A DNA stretch of 64,000 nt from Panax quinquefolius (GCA_020205615.1 CM035173.1:28674293-28738292), one strand, 5' to 3'. Shown: positions 36,890 to 50,100, numbered from the stretch's first letter. The notes: generated by a model from the letters alone, not told the origin. Numbers and translations: made by a program.

Positions 36890-39593
36890 TGTAAGACCCC
36901 AACTTATTATTAATGAAATTTAATTTTCTCTATTTATTATTTTGAAATAGTAAGGGTTGATGTGATTAATGTGGATAGTTAGGGGTAAAATACGCAAATA
37001 TTTCAAAATAAGCAAGTGGTTATAAAATATTCATTGTTGTCGGGGAATATTCGTTTGGTCGTGGAATATTCGTACTGTCGGGAATATTAAATGCATTTAC
37101 TCAGTAGCGATGCATGTGTGGGCCCCATAACTTGAAAAGCGATTGATGAAGAAAACGACAAATATAAGTGGTTTAAAAATAATCTGTGTAGTTATTACTG
37201 CAGTTATCTTGTTAAAATACCCGTGGTTAAAACACGATGGATACCGGTATTGCACGAATTATTGATTCTTACGTAAGAAGGCACTACTCAATAATGGTTA
37301 CGATGAATTATTGTTCAAGATTTTATTGAGTTAATAATTCTTTGCGTTGATATTTTATATTCATTGTTATTTCAATAATTGTCATTACACAATATTTTCA
37401 TTATCGAAGCAATAATTCATATTATCTGAATAATATTATTAGATAACATTATTGGCAATGTCTAGAAAGTTACGTCAAGGAGAGGTTTGGTCACCTAATT
37501 GCGCGCCAAGATGAAGAAATTCTTATTGGAAAGCCCCTGCTCCCAGAACCGCCTGCTGGTTGTCAATATTGTGATTACGTAATATTATTTGTGAATAATT
37601 AATTATTGATTCATATGATGAGGAAAATATTGATTTTATGTGGTTATAGATGGAGAAAATTTTTAATGTGACAATTGTTGAAAATTGAAATTTTATCTTT
37701 TACGATAAAATAATTATTTTAAATATATTATTATATTTTAATAATATAATAATGGTGATATTTTTACAACGAATGTGGGATATATGAGTATCTGAGGAGG
37801 AAGAGTATTTTTGTTGCAATAAATGTTTAAAACATGTTAAACATGTCAATGGGACCCCATTTATTGATTGAAATTTGATTATAACTTTGTAAAATCGTCT
37901 CGTTTGTGAATTTGATTGAATTTCTATTTGGAATTTGGAAAAACTTTCTTACGCAAAGTTGTAGAGAATTGAATTTCCTATAAAAACTCGTGAGATTCAA
38001 ATTTTCCGATGAAAGGACTATTTATTATGAATTATTGAAGTTCAAATCCGGAATAATTGATTTTTGGAGTTTAAAATATTTTTGTAAGAAAAACGTTTTT
38101 GTTGTAATTGAGTGGCTCACATGTGTTATAAATGATCTGAAATCAGATTTCTAAGGTGGGCTTGAATATTTTTAAGAAATATTATTATTTTATTAAATTT
38201 TTACCTTTGGTGTTCTAAGCGATTTCCTATAAATAGGTGCTTAGGGTTAGAATTGAAAATCACACCGAAACTCAAGTTTTCTCTCTATATATATCGAACG
38301 TATTCTTGTGAGTATTTTGAGTATACTTTGAGTATTGTTAGGCGGTCTGAGTTCCTTCAAAGACTTATATCCTAGATTCCAAATTAAAGTACTAATCTTT
38401 TCGAGGTAAGGGATGTTATTTTCTTCTCAAATGATATTATTTCTTCAATATCATTATCTTTGAAATATTAGTTGGAACTTTTATCAAATTTGGAACTTTT
38501 TCATGTCGGGTTTCTATTCATGAGTTACTATTCACGAGTTACTATTCATGAGTTACTATTCACGAGTTACTATTCACGAGTACTATTCATGAAGCGTGAA
38601 GATGTTTTTGTGGAATTTCTATCTTTTGGTGTCGGAGTTACTATTCACGTATACGACACTATTCACGAATACGGCACTATTCATCGAAAAATGAAAAATT
38701 TTCTTTTCGTCCCAAAATATTTATTCTGGATACTAGCTTTGATTGTATCCATGTTTTGATCATTCTTGAATTTTACACCACTATGATTATTTTTGAGGTA
38801 TCTTTTGAACATGGATAAAACAAAGTACGAATCCTTAATCCTTAATCCTTGTCATTTTGTTTCACTGGATTCGTTTCTTTAAAATATTTTCATCATCCTC
38901 GGTCTTAAATGATGATATTATGGAATATCTTTGGCTGTGTAGTGCAGATGAATGATTCTCAAGAATATCTTTGGCACAGTAGTCAAAGATGAGCAGTGTT
39001 TAGATGAACATGACCAATCGATGAATATCTTTGGCACAGTAGTGCAAAGATGAATATTTGATTCGAGATGTATATTGATTGATGTTACATGGATAAAAGA
39101 TGATCGATGAACTTTTAAATTCATACATGGAAGATAGTAGTTTGCATTCTCTACTTAACTCTTCTAATGAATTATTATTTTCATGCGAATATTGATTTAA
39201 AATTTGTTGTCTATTGTATTCTATTAGATTTTTCCTGTTGAAGACTAACGATAATTTGTTGTATATTATCTTAGTCATAATATTCTTCTTGGGGCTAGTT
39301 GAGCTCACCCTTTTCCTTTTGTTCCATTTTTCTCGGAGGCGAGAATATAGCGAGTACAGCTGGGGTATGGAATGAAGGTTCTAGAGAGAGTTGTTTAGTA
39401 GTCCTCACCATTTTGTAAAATAATGTATCAATAAATGTGATGAGGATTTATTTGAGTATAGATATTATCTGAAGATAATATTTGTATTTAAACTCACGCT
39501 TTTCTTGTTGTAATAATAAAGTTGTAGTTGTTTACGTACCATGTATTGACAACTTCGAATGGGTGATGTATACCTATTTTGGGGGCGTCCACA
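36890..39593 (+). repeat. LTR F (2.7 kb), 3' LTR of internal 3
   Basis: TGTAAGACCCCAACTTATTA to GGGGGCGTCCACA. TATAAATAG 38228-38236; GTAAG 38406-38410; TTACTATTCACGAG repeats 38512-38590; stem-loop modules 38930-39055. Matches LTR E over its length and begins with an undamaged LTR start. Confidence 0.9.
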
Positions 39594-40961
39594 TTACTAG
39601 TTGATCTTATCTCTTTAAAAATACTTGCATTTGATGTGATTTTAGGGATTGATTGGTTAACTACTCATCATACCAAAATTGATTTCTTTAAGTAAGGTTG
39701 TTAGTTTTCATATTCTAACCAACTCAAGTATGCGAATTCAAGCAACCAAACCGCTAAAAGTCAATCAACGTATATCAAGCCATAAAAAGTCATTCGCTTA
39801 TTAAAAAATGGAAGTCAAGCTTTCTTAGCCCATGTTATGGACTTGAACAAAAACACGTCAGATTTGAATAATATTTTTGTTGTTAGTGAATTTCCTAACG
39901 TATTTCTTGAAGAACTGCCTGGCCTACCCTCAGAGTGTGATATTGAATTTTGTATCGACTTTGAACCCGGTACAAAACCCATTTCCAAAACTCCATATCA
40001 AATGGCTCCTATTGAACTTCAGGAGTTAAAAACCCAACTACAGGATTTGGTACTCGAGCCTCTATCTGGTGACTTCCTTTGTGGAATGCACCGCCGCATC
40101 TCAAGTAGGGGACGCTTATATTGTGTAGTGGTAAACGATAGGTGTCATGGTGACGTCTTATCCAAGATTGGGATATAAGTCACGATTGAGAGCAACCTAA
40201 GTCGATGTCGAAATATCTAGCTTTCTAGGCTTAGCTGGTTACTATCGGAGATTCATGGAAGGATTTTCTCGAATCGCTACTCCATTAACTCAGCTAACTC
40301 AAAAAGATACAAAATTTGAATGGAGCAACAAATGTGAGAAGAGCTTCCAAGAACTCAAGAGGAGACTCATTTCGGCACCTGTTCTGACCATACCATCCTG
40401 GAAAAGCGAACGTGGTAGCTGACGCGTTGAGTAGAAGATCGTATGCGAGTACGAGTGCGATATTGTCGAACACAAAGAACTATTTTGTATAATTTACAAA
40501 CGATAAAGATAGAGTTAAAGACTCTAGGGACCCACGTGATGATGTCAAATATACGAGTAGAACCGACTTTAATCGATAAATTTAAAGTTGCTCAAGCTAC
40601 AGACCTGGAGCTGATGAATATGAAGAAGAAGATTCAAGAAGTAGTTATTCCAAAAGCGAGAATCGGCGATGTGAGGAAAGCTCAAACCATCGATTTATTA
40701 GTCCATTTGAAATACTCGATCGAGTAGGAACTGTGGCCTATAGACTCGCTTTACCATCAAGTATGTCTCGTGTTCATAACGTGTTTCACATATCCATGCT
40801 ACGTAAATATGTGAAAGACCCGAATCACATTATTGAGTTAGAACCAAACGAGATAGCCAAAGATTTAATGTACGAGGAGGTACCAGTCAAGATCTGGGAT
40901 ATGAAGGAGCATGTTCTACGCATGTCAATTTCGAGGATGAAATTTCAAAAAAAGGGGAGGT
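39594..40961 (+). pseudogene. Internal 4: heavily deleted pol relic
   Basis: It starts without primer site or gag, at the end of protease (LISLKILAFDVILGIDW.., 39600-39665). It runs through an open RT N-terminus (39837-40060: LNKNTSDLNNIFVVSEF, LPGLPSECDIEFCIDFEPG, then TPYQMAPIELQELK), crosses about 120 bp of unrelated sequence (40066-40192), and resumes in the RT thumb (GYYRRFMEGFSRIATPLTQL, 40228-40290). It then jumps to the RNase H end (ADALSRR, 40415-40440), part of the linker, and finally the integrase tail (VAYRLALPSSMSRVHNVFHI, SMLRKYVKDPNHIIEL, 40733-40860). The chromodomain is mostly lost. The polypurine tract AAAGGGGAGG is at 40950-40960. The individual blocks are better preserved than in the longer copies. 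Confidence 0.85.
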
Positions 40962-42003
40962 TGTAAGACCTCAACTTTTTATAAATAAAAATTTAGTTCC
41001 TCTAATTATTATTTTGAAATAATAAGGGGTTGATTTGACTAATGTGGTTAGTTATAGGTAAAATGTGCAAATTTTGAAAAATAAGCAAGTGGTTATAAAA
41101 TATTCATTGTTGCCGGGGAATATTCGTTTGATCGTGAAATATTCTTGCTGTCGAGGAATATTCGTACGATGGGCCAACCATTTGAGGGCCCCATAACAAA
41201 ATAATTATCAGATGAAGAAAACGACAAGTATGAGTTTTTTATCAATAATGTACAGAAGTCGTTCAAGTTAAAAAACTGTTGGAATACCCGGTGGTTAAAA
41301 TACGATGTCTGGCGTGGTTGCACAAAGTAGCACACGTAATCCGCATGAAGTATTTTTGGATTATTGATTCTTACGTAAGAAGACACTTTACTAATAATTG
41401 TTACGATAATTATTGTTCAATATTTTATTTTATTGATTCAATAATTGCTACGTTGATATTTTATATTATTGTTGTTTCAATAATTGTCACTGCATAGTAT
41501 TTCCATTATCAGATCAATAATTTATATTATTTAAATAATTTTATTAGATAGCATTATTGGCAATGTCTAAAAAAATTCTGTCTATGGAAAGGGGTTTAGT
41601 CATCTAATTGTGCGCCAATAAGGAGAAATCCTTATCGGAAAGCCTCCTCTTTCCTGGGAACGACCTGGTTGTCATAATTAATTGTGATTCTATAATATTA
41701 TTTGTGATAATTAATTATTGATTTATATGATAAGAAAATATTTATTTTATGTGGATATAAATGATGGATAGGGAAATATTTATTTTGTGTTAATATAAAT
41801 GAAGGAATTAATACTGAGGTGTTTTATCAGTATTTTGTCGGAATAGAGGTATTAAAAATTGTCCGTATATGGATTTCGGGCATTTTCTGTTTGGAATTTG
41901 AAAAACATTTCTTCTACAAAGTTGTAGAGAATTCGATTTCCTATGGAATAGACATAAAATTCGTATTTTTCTAATAAAAGGACTATTTATTATGAATTAT
42001 GGA
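40962..42003 (+). repeat. LTR G (3'-truncated)
   Basis: TGTAAGACCTCAACTTTTTA start, following LTR F in order to TTTATTATGAATTAT at about 42003, just before the position of the TATA box. The promoter and everything downstream are absent. Confidence 0.8.
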
Positions 42004-42100
42004 CATAAACTATTTTTTTTGAACAAATCTGTCAAAACGACATAGTTTTGACAGATCCTACAAAATAAAATATGCATGTGTATGGCTATATTGTCCTATA

Positions 42101-42139
<39 letters not shown>
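42004..42139. repeat. Linker with perfect 12-bp hairpin and (TA)n tract
   Basis: Holds ATCTGTCAAAAC / GTTTTGACAGAT (42027-42038 and 42045-42056), a perfect 12-bp stem with a 6-base loop, then a TA microsatellite (about 42108-42139). No coding sequence. Confidence 0.8.
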
Positions 42140-42141
<2 letters not shown>

Positions 42142-44701
42142 TCCGAATCTTAAGCTCACCCCTTATCCAACTCACCCGAGCTCACCCCCTTTAGCGACGG
42201 ACTTCAGCGATGGTTCGGTAATATACAACCATCGTTTATATCTTGTGACGCCTCCCCAAAATAGGTATACAACACCCATTCGAGTCGCCAAATATATGGC
42301 AGCAAAAACAACTACAACTTTATTAATATAATTATCGTGCAAAATACGACAAACACATAAACTGTGAGTTTAAAAACAAATATTATCTTCTGCATAATAT
42401 CAACACTCAAATAAGTCCTCATTACAATTATTGATACACTATTTTACAAAATAGTGAGGACTACTAAAACGACTTTCTAGAACCTTCATTCCATACCCCA
42501 CACTAAGTACTCGCTACATTCTCGCCTCCTCACGAGAAGAAAAATGGAACAAAAGGAAAAGGGTGAGCTCAACTAGTCCAGTAAAGAATATTATGACTAA
42601 GATAACATAGAACAAATTATTGCACTACGAGCCAAAGATATTCATAAGAAAATCAACCATCTTTTACTACAGAATAAAGATATTCAAGAATATCATCATT
42701 TAGGGTAGCTGAGGATGATGAAAAATATTTTAAAGAAAAGCGAATCCAAAGAAACAAAAAACAAATAATAAGGATTCGTACTTTAAAACAATCCAAGTTC
42801 AAAAATACTTCATAAATAACCATAGTGAAGTAAAATTCAAGAATGATCAAAACATGGATACAATCAAAGCTAGTATCCATAATAGATATTTTGGACAAAA
42901 AATAAAATTTTAATTTTTCTGTGAATAGTGCCGTATACGTGAATAGTGCCTCGACACTAAAAGACAAGAATTTTACAAGAAAAATCTTACCAATATTTTG
43001 GCATAATGATATTAGAAGAAATAATATAATTTAAAAAAAAAAATAATATCCCTTACCTTGAAAAGAAAGTACTTCTGACTGGAATACTGGATATAGTGTT
43101 GAAGGGAACTTGTACCGTATAGCAACACTCAAAGTCTCAAAATACTCACAAGAATACGCTTCGATAATATAGAGAGAAAACTTGTTTCGTGTGTGATTTT
43201 CAATTCTAACCTAAACACCCTATTTATAGAAATTGCTTGTAAACACCAAAGCGAGAAAATTTAATAAGATATTATTATTTTTAATAAAATTCCTACGCAC
43301 ACCTTAGACCAACTGAATTCAGCATGCTTTCAATACTAGTGGGGTCCACCAACATAATAAAAACGTTTTTCTTAAAAATAATAATTAAAACTTCAAAAAT
43401 TAATTATTTCAGAACTTCAATAATTTATAATAAATAGCCCTTTTATCAGAAAAATTCGAATCTTATGTCCATTCCATAGAAAATTCAATTCTCTACAACT
43501 TTGTAGTTTTAAGTTTTTTGAAATTCCAAGCAGAAGTTGACCAAAATCCACAAACGGATAATTTTACAGGCTATAATCAAATTTCAGTCAAGAAATGGGC
43601 CCACAAACATGTTTAACATGTTTTAAATAATTTTTGTAACAAAAATATTCTTCCTCCTTATTTATTCATATATCACATATTCATTGTAAAATATCAGCAT
43701 TATTATATTATTATAATATAATAATATATTTAAATGAATTATTTTATCAGAAAAGATAAAATATCAATTTTCAACAATTATTACATTAAAAATTTTTTCT
43801 ATCTATATCCATATAAAATAAATATTTTTCTTATCATATAAATCAATAATTAATTATTCACAAATAATATTACGTAATCACAATATATCGATGACCAGCC
43901 GCTCCAGGAAATGAGGGGGCTTTCCAATAAGGATTTCTCCTTATTGGCGCGCAATTAGGTGACCAAACCTCTTCTTAGATAGAACTTTCTAGACATTGCC
44001 AATAATGCTATCTAATAATATTATTCAAATAATATGAATTATCGTCCGGAAAAATACCGTAGTGATAATTATTGAAACTATAATAATATAAAATATCAAC
44101 GTAGCAATTATTGAATCAATAAAATAAAATATTGAACAGTAATTACTGTAATAATTATTGAGTAGTGTCTTCTTACGTAAGAATCAATAATTGGTGCAAT
44201 ACTGTAAAGCATCTTTGTATTTTAACCACAAAGTATTTCAACAAGATTAATCTGTGAATAACTACGCCAGTTATTTATAAACAACTTATACTTGTCGTTT
44301 TCTTCATCCAATCGCTTTCCGTTATGGAGCCCACACAAGGCTGCGCCGTCGTACGAATATTCCCCGACAGTAAGAATATTCCACGACCAAACGAATATTT
44401 TCCGACAACAATGAATATTTTATAACTACTTGCTTATTTGAAATATTTGCGCATTTTACCCATAACTAACCACATTAATCAAATCAGTCCTTACTATTTT
44501 AAAATAATAGATAGAGAAAATTTAATTTCATTTATAATAAGTTGGGGTCTTACATATACTTTTAGTGACGGACAACATATAGCATCGCTAAAAGTTTAGA
44601 CGACGCAGTTTACTATGTAGAGGACAAACCGTCACGTCCCGTCATTAAAGGGGTAAGCTTCGTTGAGTGAGTTGAATAAGGGGTGAGCTTAAGATCCTGA
44701 C
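42140..44701. mobile_element. TIR element (MITE-like) hosting solo LTR H
   Basis: The left end, 42140-42200 (from GGTCCGAATCTTAAGCTCAC), is an imperfect inverted repeat of the right end, 44640-44701 (GGGGTGAGCTTAAGATCCTG near the tip), over about 60 bp. Inner motifs such as TTTAGCGACGG and TTTAGTGACGGAC also mirror each other. Without LTR H the element is only about 250 bp, so it is non-autonomous. Both tips border TA/TC microsatellite. No superfamily could be assigned. Confidence 0.75.
42244..44554 (-). repeat. Solo LTR H (2.3 kb), minus strand
   Basis: TGTGACGCCTCCCCAAAATA on the left and GTTGGGGTCTTACA on the right, in reverse orientation. TATA box (rc at 43221-43228), GTAAG (rc at 43052-43056), one clear stem-loop module remnant (42619-42650) and few ATTCACG repeats. 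No internal region is attached. The flanks TATCT and TATAC are only partly alike, so a target duplication is uncertain. Closest to E/F-type LTRs in its upstream half. Confidence 0.85.
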
Positions 44702-44705
44702 TCTT

Positions 44706-44766
<61 letters not shown>
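44702..44766. repeat. (TC)n(TA)n microsatellite
   Basis: About 10 TC units followed by about 20 TA units, between the TIR element and the foldback element. Confidence 0.95.
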
Positions 44767-44767
<1 letters not shown>

Positions 44768-45555
44768 AAAAAATGATCCATGAAAACGTTAATTACGGCA
44801 CTTGCTTCAATTAACTATTATCTAACCGTCCAAAATTAGAGTGAATGTCTAAGATGAGGTTCCAACCACATTCATCTACTTCATTAATGCATCGGCTGTC
44901 AAAAGCAATAGTGTTTTGATTTAGCCAGAGGGAGCAATGACGAGTGAATATAAAGAATTTGACTTAATTCTTGATTATCCTTATCTCATACTACTTATTA
45001 ATCAAGTAAAATAAAATAATAAAAATACTTATATATCCTTATATTTATTAATAAAATAAGTATTTATAAAGATAATTATTGATTATCGTCTTATGATTTT
45101 AAATTATAAATAGAAAATAGTTATTGAATTTATATTATATTCTTACTCAAATAATTATCCTTATTAGAGTGAATATAATATAAACTCAATTACTATTTTC
45201 TATTTATAATTAAAAATCATAAGACGATAATCAATAATTATCTTTATACATACTTATTTTATTAATAAGTATAAGGATAAGTATAAGGATAATTACTGAT
45301 TATACTTATAATTTTTTATTATTTTATTTTACTGATTAATAAGTAATATGTATAAGAATAATCAGTAATTAAGTCAAATTCTTTTTTGTTGGCACCTACT
45401 CTCTCTAGCAACCAGTCAAAACACGATTATTTTAACTGGCCACTAAAGGAAGTAGCGGTTGGGCCTCATCTCTGTTATTCACTCTAATTTTGGACGACTG
45501 AATAACAATTAATTAAAATAATGCTCAAAACTAACGTTTTTTATGGATCATTTTC
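44767..45555. mobile_element. Foldback element with near-full-length inverted arms
   Basis: The left arm from GAAAAAATGATCCATGAAAA (44767) and the right arm ending TTATGGATCATTTTC (45555) are inverted repeats that stay paired almost to the centre. The loop is about 45149-45166, between ATTGAATTTATATTATATTC and its complement-like GAATATAATATAAACTCAAT. Arms of about 380 bp leave an 18-base loop. Inner landmarks repeat on both arms (CCGTCCAAAATTAGAGTGAA; TCATAAGACGATAATCA). No open frame. Flanked by TA repeats on both sides. Confidence 0.85.
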
Positions 45556-46642
45556 ATATATATATATATCCTTTCATATTCCCCCGATAAAAGTCTAATT
45601 AACATTATCAAGATTTTAAGTTGTATAGGTTATATCACCTTTGCGCTAGTATTGTTTCTTACTATCTTTATACTAGTGGACGCGACACACATATTGGTTG
45701 CGTAAATTATGTGGGTTACAATAAAAATTTTATAAAATTTAAAAGAGTAAATAGAAATATATAAATAATTAATATTAAAAGGATAAAATAGTAATATATT
45801 TAAAGTTGCAGGGGTAAAAGAGAAAAGAAAAAATATGTGGAATAAAATAAAATTTTTATAAAAGTTAGAGGAGTAAATAGAAATATATTAAAAAGAACAA
45901 AATAGTTATATATCTAAGTTATAGGGGAAAATAGTAATAAAAAAAAAAGTGCGACGCAAAATCACAAAACTTATGGAAGAAACTCATGAAGGCTTTATAA
46001 TATATAAATAGATAGATAGATAATATAAATATGGGTCTTCATCTGTGACAACCGGTTGTCAAGAACACTATTCTAACAATTATGATCTTAATTCTTGATC
46101 TTGATATTGAATAGTCCAGATTAATTATATTTTTTAATCTCGATATCAATCTTTAGCCAAGTCCGGTTGGGTTAGTGTGTTTCCACGGGTCAACCCACCA
46201 GAATTGAACACAAAATTGGGAGAATTTAAACACAGATTGTAACACATAACGGTTCATATGTTACGCGGTACGAATACAGAGGATATGCGATACGTTACAT
46301 AATTAAAACGCGATATGATAGGGTACCTTTGTATAAATTCTAAGATTTCTCTAATTCACTTAAAATCTAAATGTAATAAACCCAAGTTTTATAAAAAAAA
46401 AATTTAGTTAAAATCAACAAATTGATTATTTTATAAGAAAATTATTATAAATGTAATATTTGAACATCCATCGCTAAGTTAAAATTTTGTTATTTTGTGC
46501 AATTATAGGTGAAACAATAAACAAATTTTCCGGTAAGCTAAATTCATAGTAGTACCTAAGAATACCATGTTTGGGTACGCAAGTTTCAATACCTGATTCC
46601 CTTGATAACTCTGATTTTAACACAAAAAAGTGATGTCTAACC

Positions 46643-46673
<31 letters not shown>

Positions 46674-46680
46674 GGAAGTA
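45556..46680. other. AT-rich intergenic region with no gene seen
   Basis: Begins with a short TA run (45556-45569). Two loosely similar AT-rich blocks of about 110 bp (around 45725-45825 and 45835-45940) share AGTAAATAGAAATATAT and ATAGTAATATAT-type strings. A short GATA run (46006-46021) and an AT microsatellite (46643-46671) follow. Nothing codes, and the blocks are probably degraded repeat DNA. Confidence 0.6.
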
Positions 46681-47046
46681 GCCACAATTCGTAGCAGAAG
46701 AATGTCAATTCTGGAGAAGAATATATTTCATATGCGATATAAGAGAAAAAGAATTCCTCTGTCTATTTCTGTAACTATTCAAACATCCATTGCAAGCCAA
46801 ATTTCCCCAAGAAAAAATGTACAAGCAAAATAAAAAATACAACAATGTAAATTGTACTACTGATGTTCATAGAGCCAAATCCATGCCAACTATTATATAA
46901 CTTTAAGCGAGTTTGAACTTTTGACATAGTTTTCAGCCACTTTCTGAGAAATCTGACTTGATTTCACTGAACCTCTCCCCTTGCCACTTTCCTCAGGTTA
47001 ACAGATGGAATTGTGCCGAATATATCTTCCCACAAAACACCGAACT
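46681..47046 (-). other. Probable 3' UTR / downstream region of the SNARE gene
   Basis: Non-repetitive sequence downstream of the TAA. An optional short last exon could begin after the AG at about 46997 (minus strand GAAAGTGGCAAGGGG...) and stop at a TGA near 46970. No other gene is seen. Confidence 0.5.
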
Positions 47047-47178
47047 TTAACAATAATAGTACATATAAAAAAACAAGAAATAGATTGTGTACCTGAAAGA
47101 ATAGTATAAGACGAAGAAAGAAATTACAAAACACGCCACAAGTGCACAGGTCTTCCTACTTGATCTCTTCTCAAACAC
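47047..47178 (-). CDS. BET11: Exon 5 of the Bet1-like SNARE (membrane anchor)
   Basis: Acceptor CTTAG, then VFEKRSSRKTCALVACFVIS and FFVLYYSFR, reading on to a TAA at 47047-47049. The donor-like CAG/GTACAC at 47093/47092 suggests that the last 15 codons may instead be intronic. Confidence 0.8.
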   Translation of the reverse strand: MFEKRSSRKTCALVACFVISFFVLYYSFRYTIYFLFFYMYYYC

Positions 47179-50100
47179 CTAAGAAAGCAATAGGGTTAAT
47201 ATAGTTAACGATTCAGAGACTCTTCAAAAAGACTACGGGGGTGTTTGATAAAAATTGAATGAATCTAAATCTGAATCTGAATGAGCTGAATCTGAATCTG
47301 AATGAATTGAATCTGAATCTGAATAAAAAAAGTTGTTTGATAATTGACATGTCTGAAACATCTAAATGACAAAACTTTATTATTTTACCTTTCTAAAAAA
47401 ATTCAAATTGTTGTAAATTTATTTAATATTACTTAATATAATAGTTAATATTTTATTTTTATTTTTTTAATTTTTTTAATTGTTTTTTACTTCATTCAAA
47501 TTGCTTTTCAAATTTCAAAAAAAATCGACTTAGCCATTCATTTCATTTCGTCCATCTTACCGATTCAGCCATTCAGACTAAAACAAACGCACTGACCAAT
47601 TCAGTCATTTAGATTCAGTTCTATTCAGCTCCATTCAACTCTAAACAAACAGCCCCTAAAACATAGAGAAGAAGGTGGGGGAATCAAAATAGAAAGTTTG
47701 CTTACCATCTTGAACCGATCCATAGTACCTGACATGATTCCCCTTGATGCATCCATCTCATTACCCTTAGATTATATATACGAACCTCTTAAACATATAT
47801 AAACCAAAACTTTAAACTTAAATACGGGCGATACCATACACAACTTCAACCAACATACCGTTCTGTCCAGCATACGGTTATGACTCTCCACCTCATTATG
47901 TATATCACCAGTCAACTGTCAAATATTATTTGATAAGTTCCTATTTTTAAGATAAACAACCATATATATTTCCTGAGAATTTGCTTCTGGGAAATTACTG
48001 TGGAGTCAAGAAGTCTCAAAATGCAGTTATTTGAAAAAACAGTTAAAACCAGAGCGCAGCTACCTTAAATAAATAGATACTCCCAAGAACAGCACAAATG
48101 TTCCTGATCATACTTTGCATTTGAATGTTTGTCCATTGAAAAAGCATACAAGTACTTACAAGTTTTTTTTTTACCATAATTAGAAAATCCAATCATATCC
48201 ATCACAAGAAACCATATAGGGGCCAGATGCTTTCACCTGCAAATAAAGACCAGTTCAAATAGTATGAAAATTTAAAACAAATAAACTCTTAGAAAAGAAT
48301 AGCACCAAAATTGTTCGAACAACATCAACTTTATGCAACTTTGGATGTATCAGAGTAAGCTAAAACAATTAAAATACTTATAAGGAGAAAATCTAACAAA
48401 AATACAACAAGAGGGACCAGTTTAAAAGTAGAACAAATAAATTTTAAGACGACACTCACTCTCTTCAAAAAGATTACTCTATCTTGCAAGCTGTCCATTG
48501 CTTTGTCATTGTCATGCTCATCAATATCATGAGAGTAAGAGGAAGAGGCCCTAAGACCACCCTCCTCGAGACCATCAAAGAGAGCGGCTCTAGAGGCACG
48601 ATGCTCCCTACATAAAAAAGATACATCTGAAGTTCAGAAAAATGAAGTAACATAAAATAACGGAAGCCTTTAATTAAGGTGTTTGTTCACATAATTAAGT
48701 TTTTGAGTGCACCAATAAAATAAATAAAAAAACACTAAACTACAGATCAGAACAACAATTGCAAATCATTGTCCTTCTGAAAAAAGTTAATCGCATTAAG
48801 TTTTCTGAAACACATCTGTAGGTCATAACTTCTTTATTTTTTTTATTTTTATTTTTGAATAAGTAATAAAAATTGCATTAGAAGTCACCAAAGGAGGAGA
48901 CACCCAACATCAACTAATGACCTACAAGAACTTCTTAAATTCTTTATCTAGAACCGAATGTGAACTTATAACCTCGTCTAACACCTTAACTTTTCAAACA
49001 AATTTCCAGCATTAGTAGCTAGTTTTTTTCTTAACTGCATCCTCATTGTGGAATAGTTTGAGCCAATTCTAGTGCCTTGCCTTCAAAGAAGCCATTCAAC
49101 ATTTCCTATCAAAACCCTCACAGACCGCAATGACTGCCTTTAATCCGTTTTTCTATATCCTCCTGAGATAACATCTCAGGAAGGCATATATATGATTTCT
49201 AATTACTTCACAAGTGCTAAATTAACACCTAGCAGTCCATTAAACACAGACCCAAGAATATTGACCCTACACCACTACAATCTGTTCTTAGCTCAGAATT
49301 CTATACATTGCGTATCAGAATTTATACAAAATATTTTTTAAAAAATCCAGAAAATACTCTTCTATCAGTTAAAAATACTGAAATGTAAATTAATTACCTT
49401 TAGTTGTGAATTATGATACCACTCAATTTATTTAAGTTCCTTTATAATTACATTTCATATATGATGTTGTCATTTGAGAAGTGTACAAGCGAGTCGCAGC
49501 TCTAGTTAGTACTTTACATCAGTAAGGAGCAGTCGCTGAACTTAGCAATGGCCTGGTCCGATTTCTTTAGTTTTTTATTAATTGTATTTGTAATCTTCTC
49601 AAAATTCTATCATACTTTATATAAAATACTTCTTCCGTTATAAAATACAAGATTTTAATTTTTTTTATTTTAGTTAATTTAAGATATTATCAAATTCAAA
49701 AATGATGTAATTTGTTTAACTTGTATGAAAATTATTTTTTTTTAACTAATAGTACTTATTGGTTGGGTTACAGCATTCATATTATTTGTCTAAAATTAAA
49801 TAAATTCATTTCAAATTCGAATTTGAAGTATCTCAAATTGATTTTAAGAAGTCAAAATTAACCCTATATTTTGAAATGAACGCAGTATACAACAATCAAT
49901 ATAACGCATAAACACACATAAACACGCACAAACCAAATATGAATTCTTTGTTTCTTTAATTTTGAATTTATTTTCATAATTTATATAATTATCATTAGTT
50001 ATTAAAGATAAGCTCAAACTTTGTACAACAATAAAAATTAAAAGGTTTTCATTATAAATTCAATAAAAATGCATTTGTGACCTAAAATAATGTCAAGAGA

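Noticed and set aside
42239..44559. A 5-bp target duplication around solo LTR H
   Set aside because: The flanks TATCT and TATAC agree at only three of five bases, so it is not claimed.
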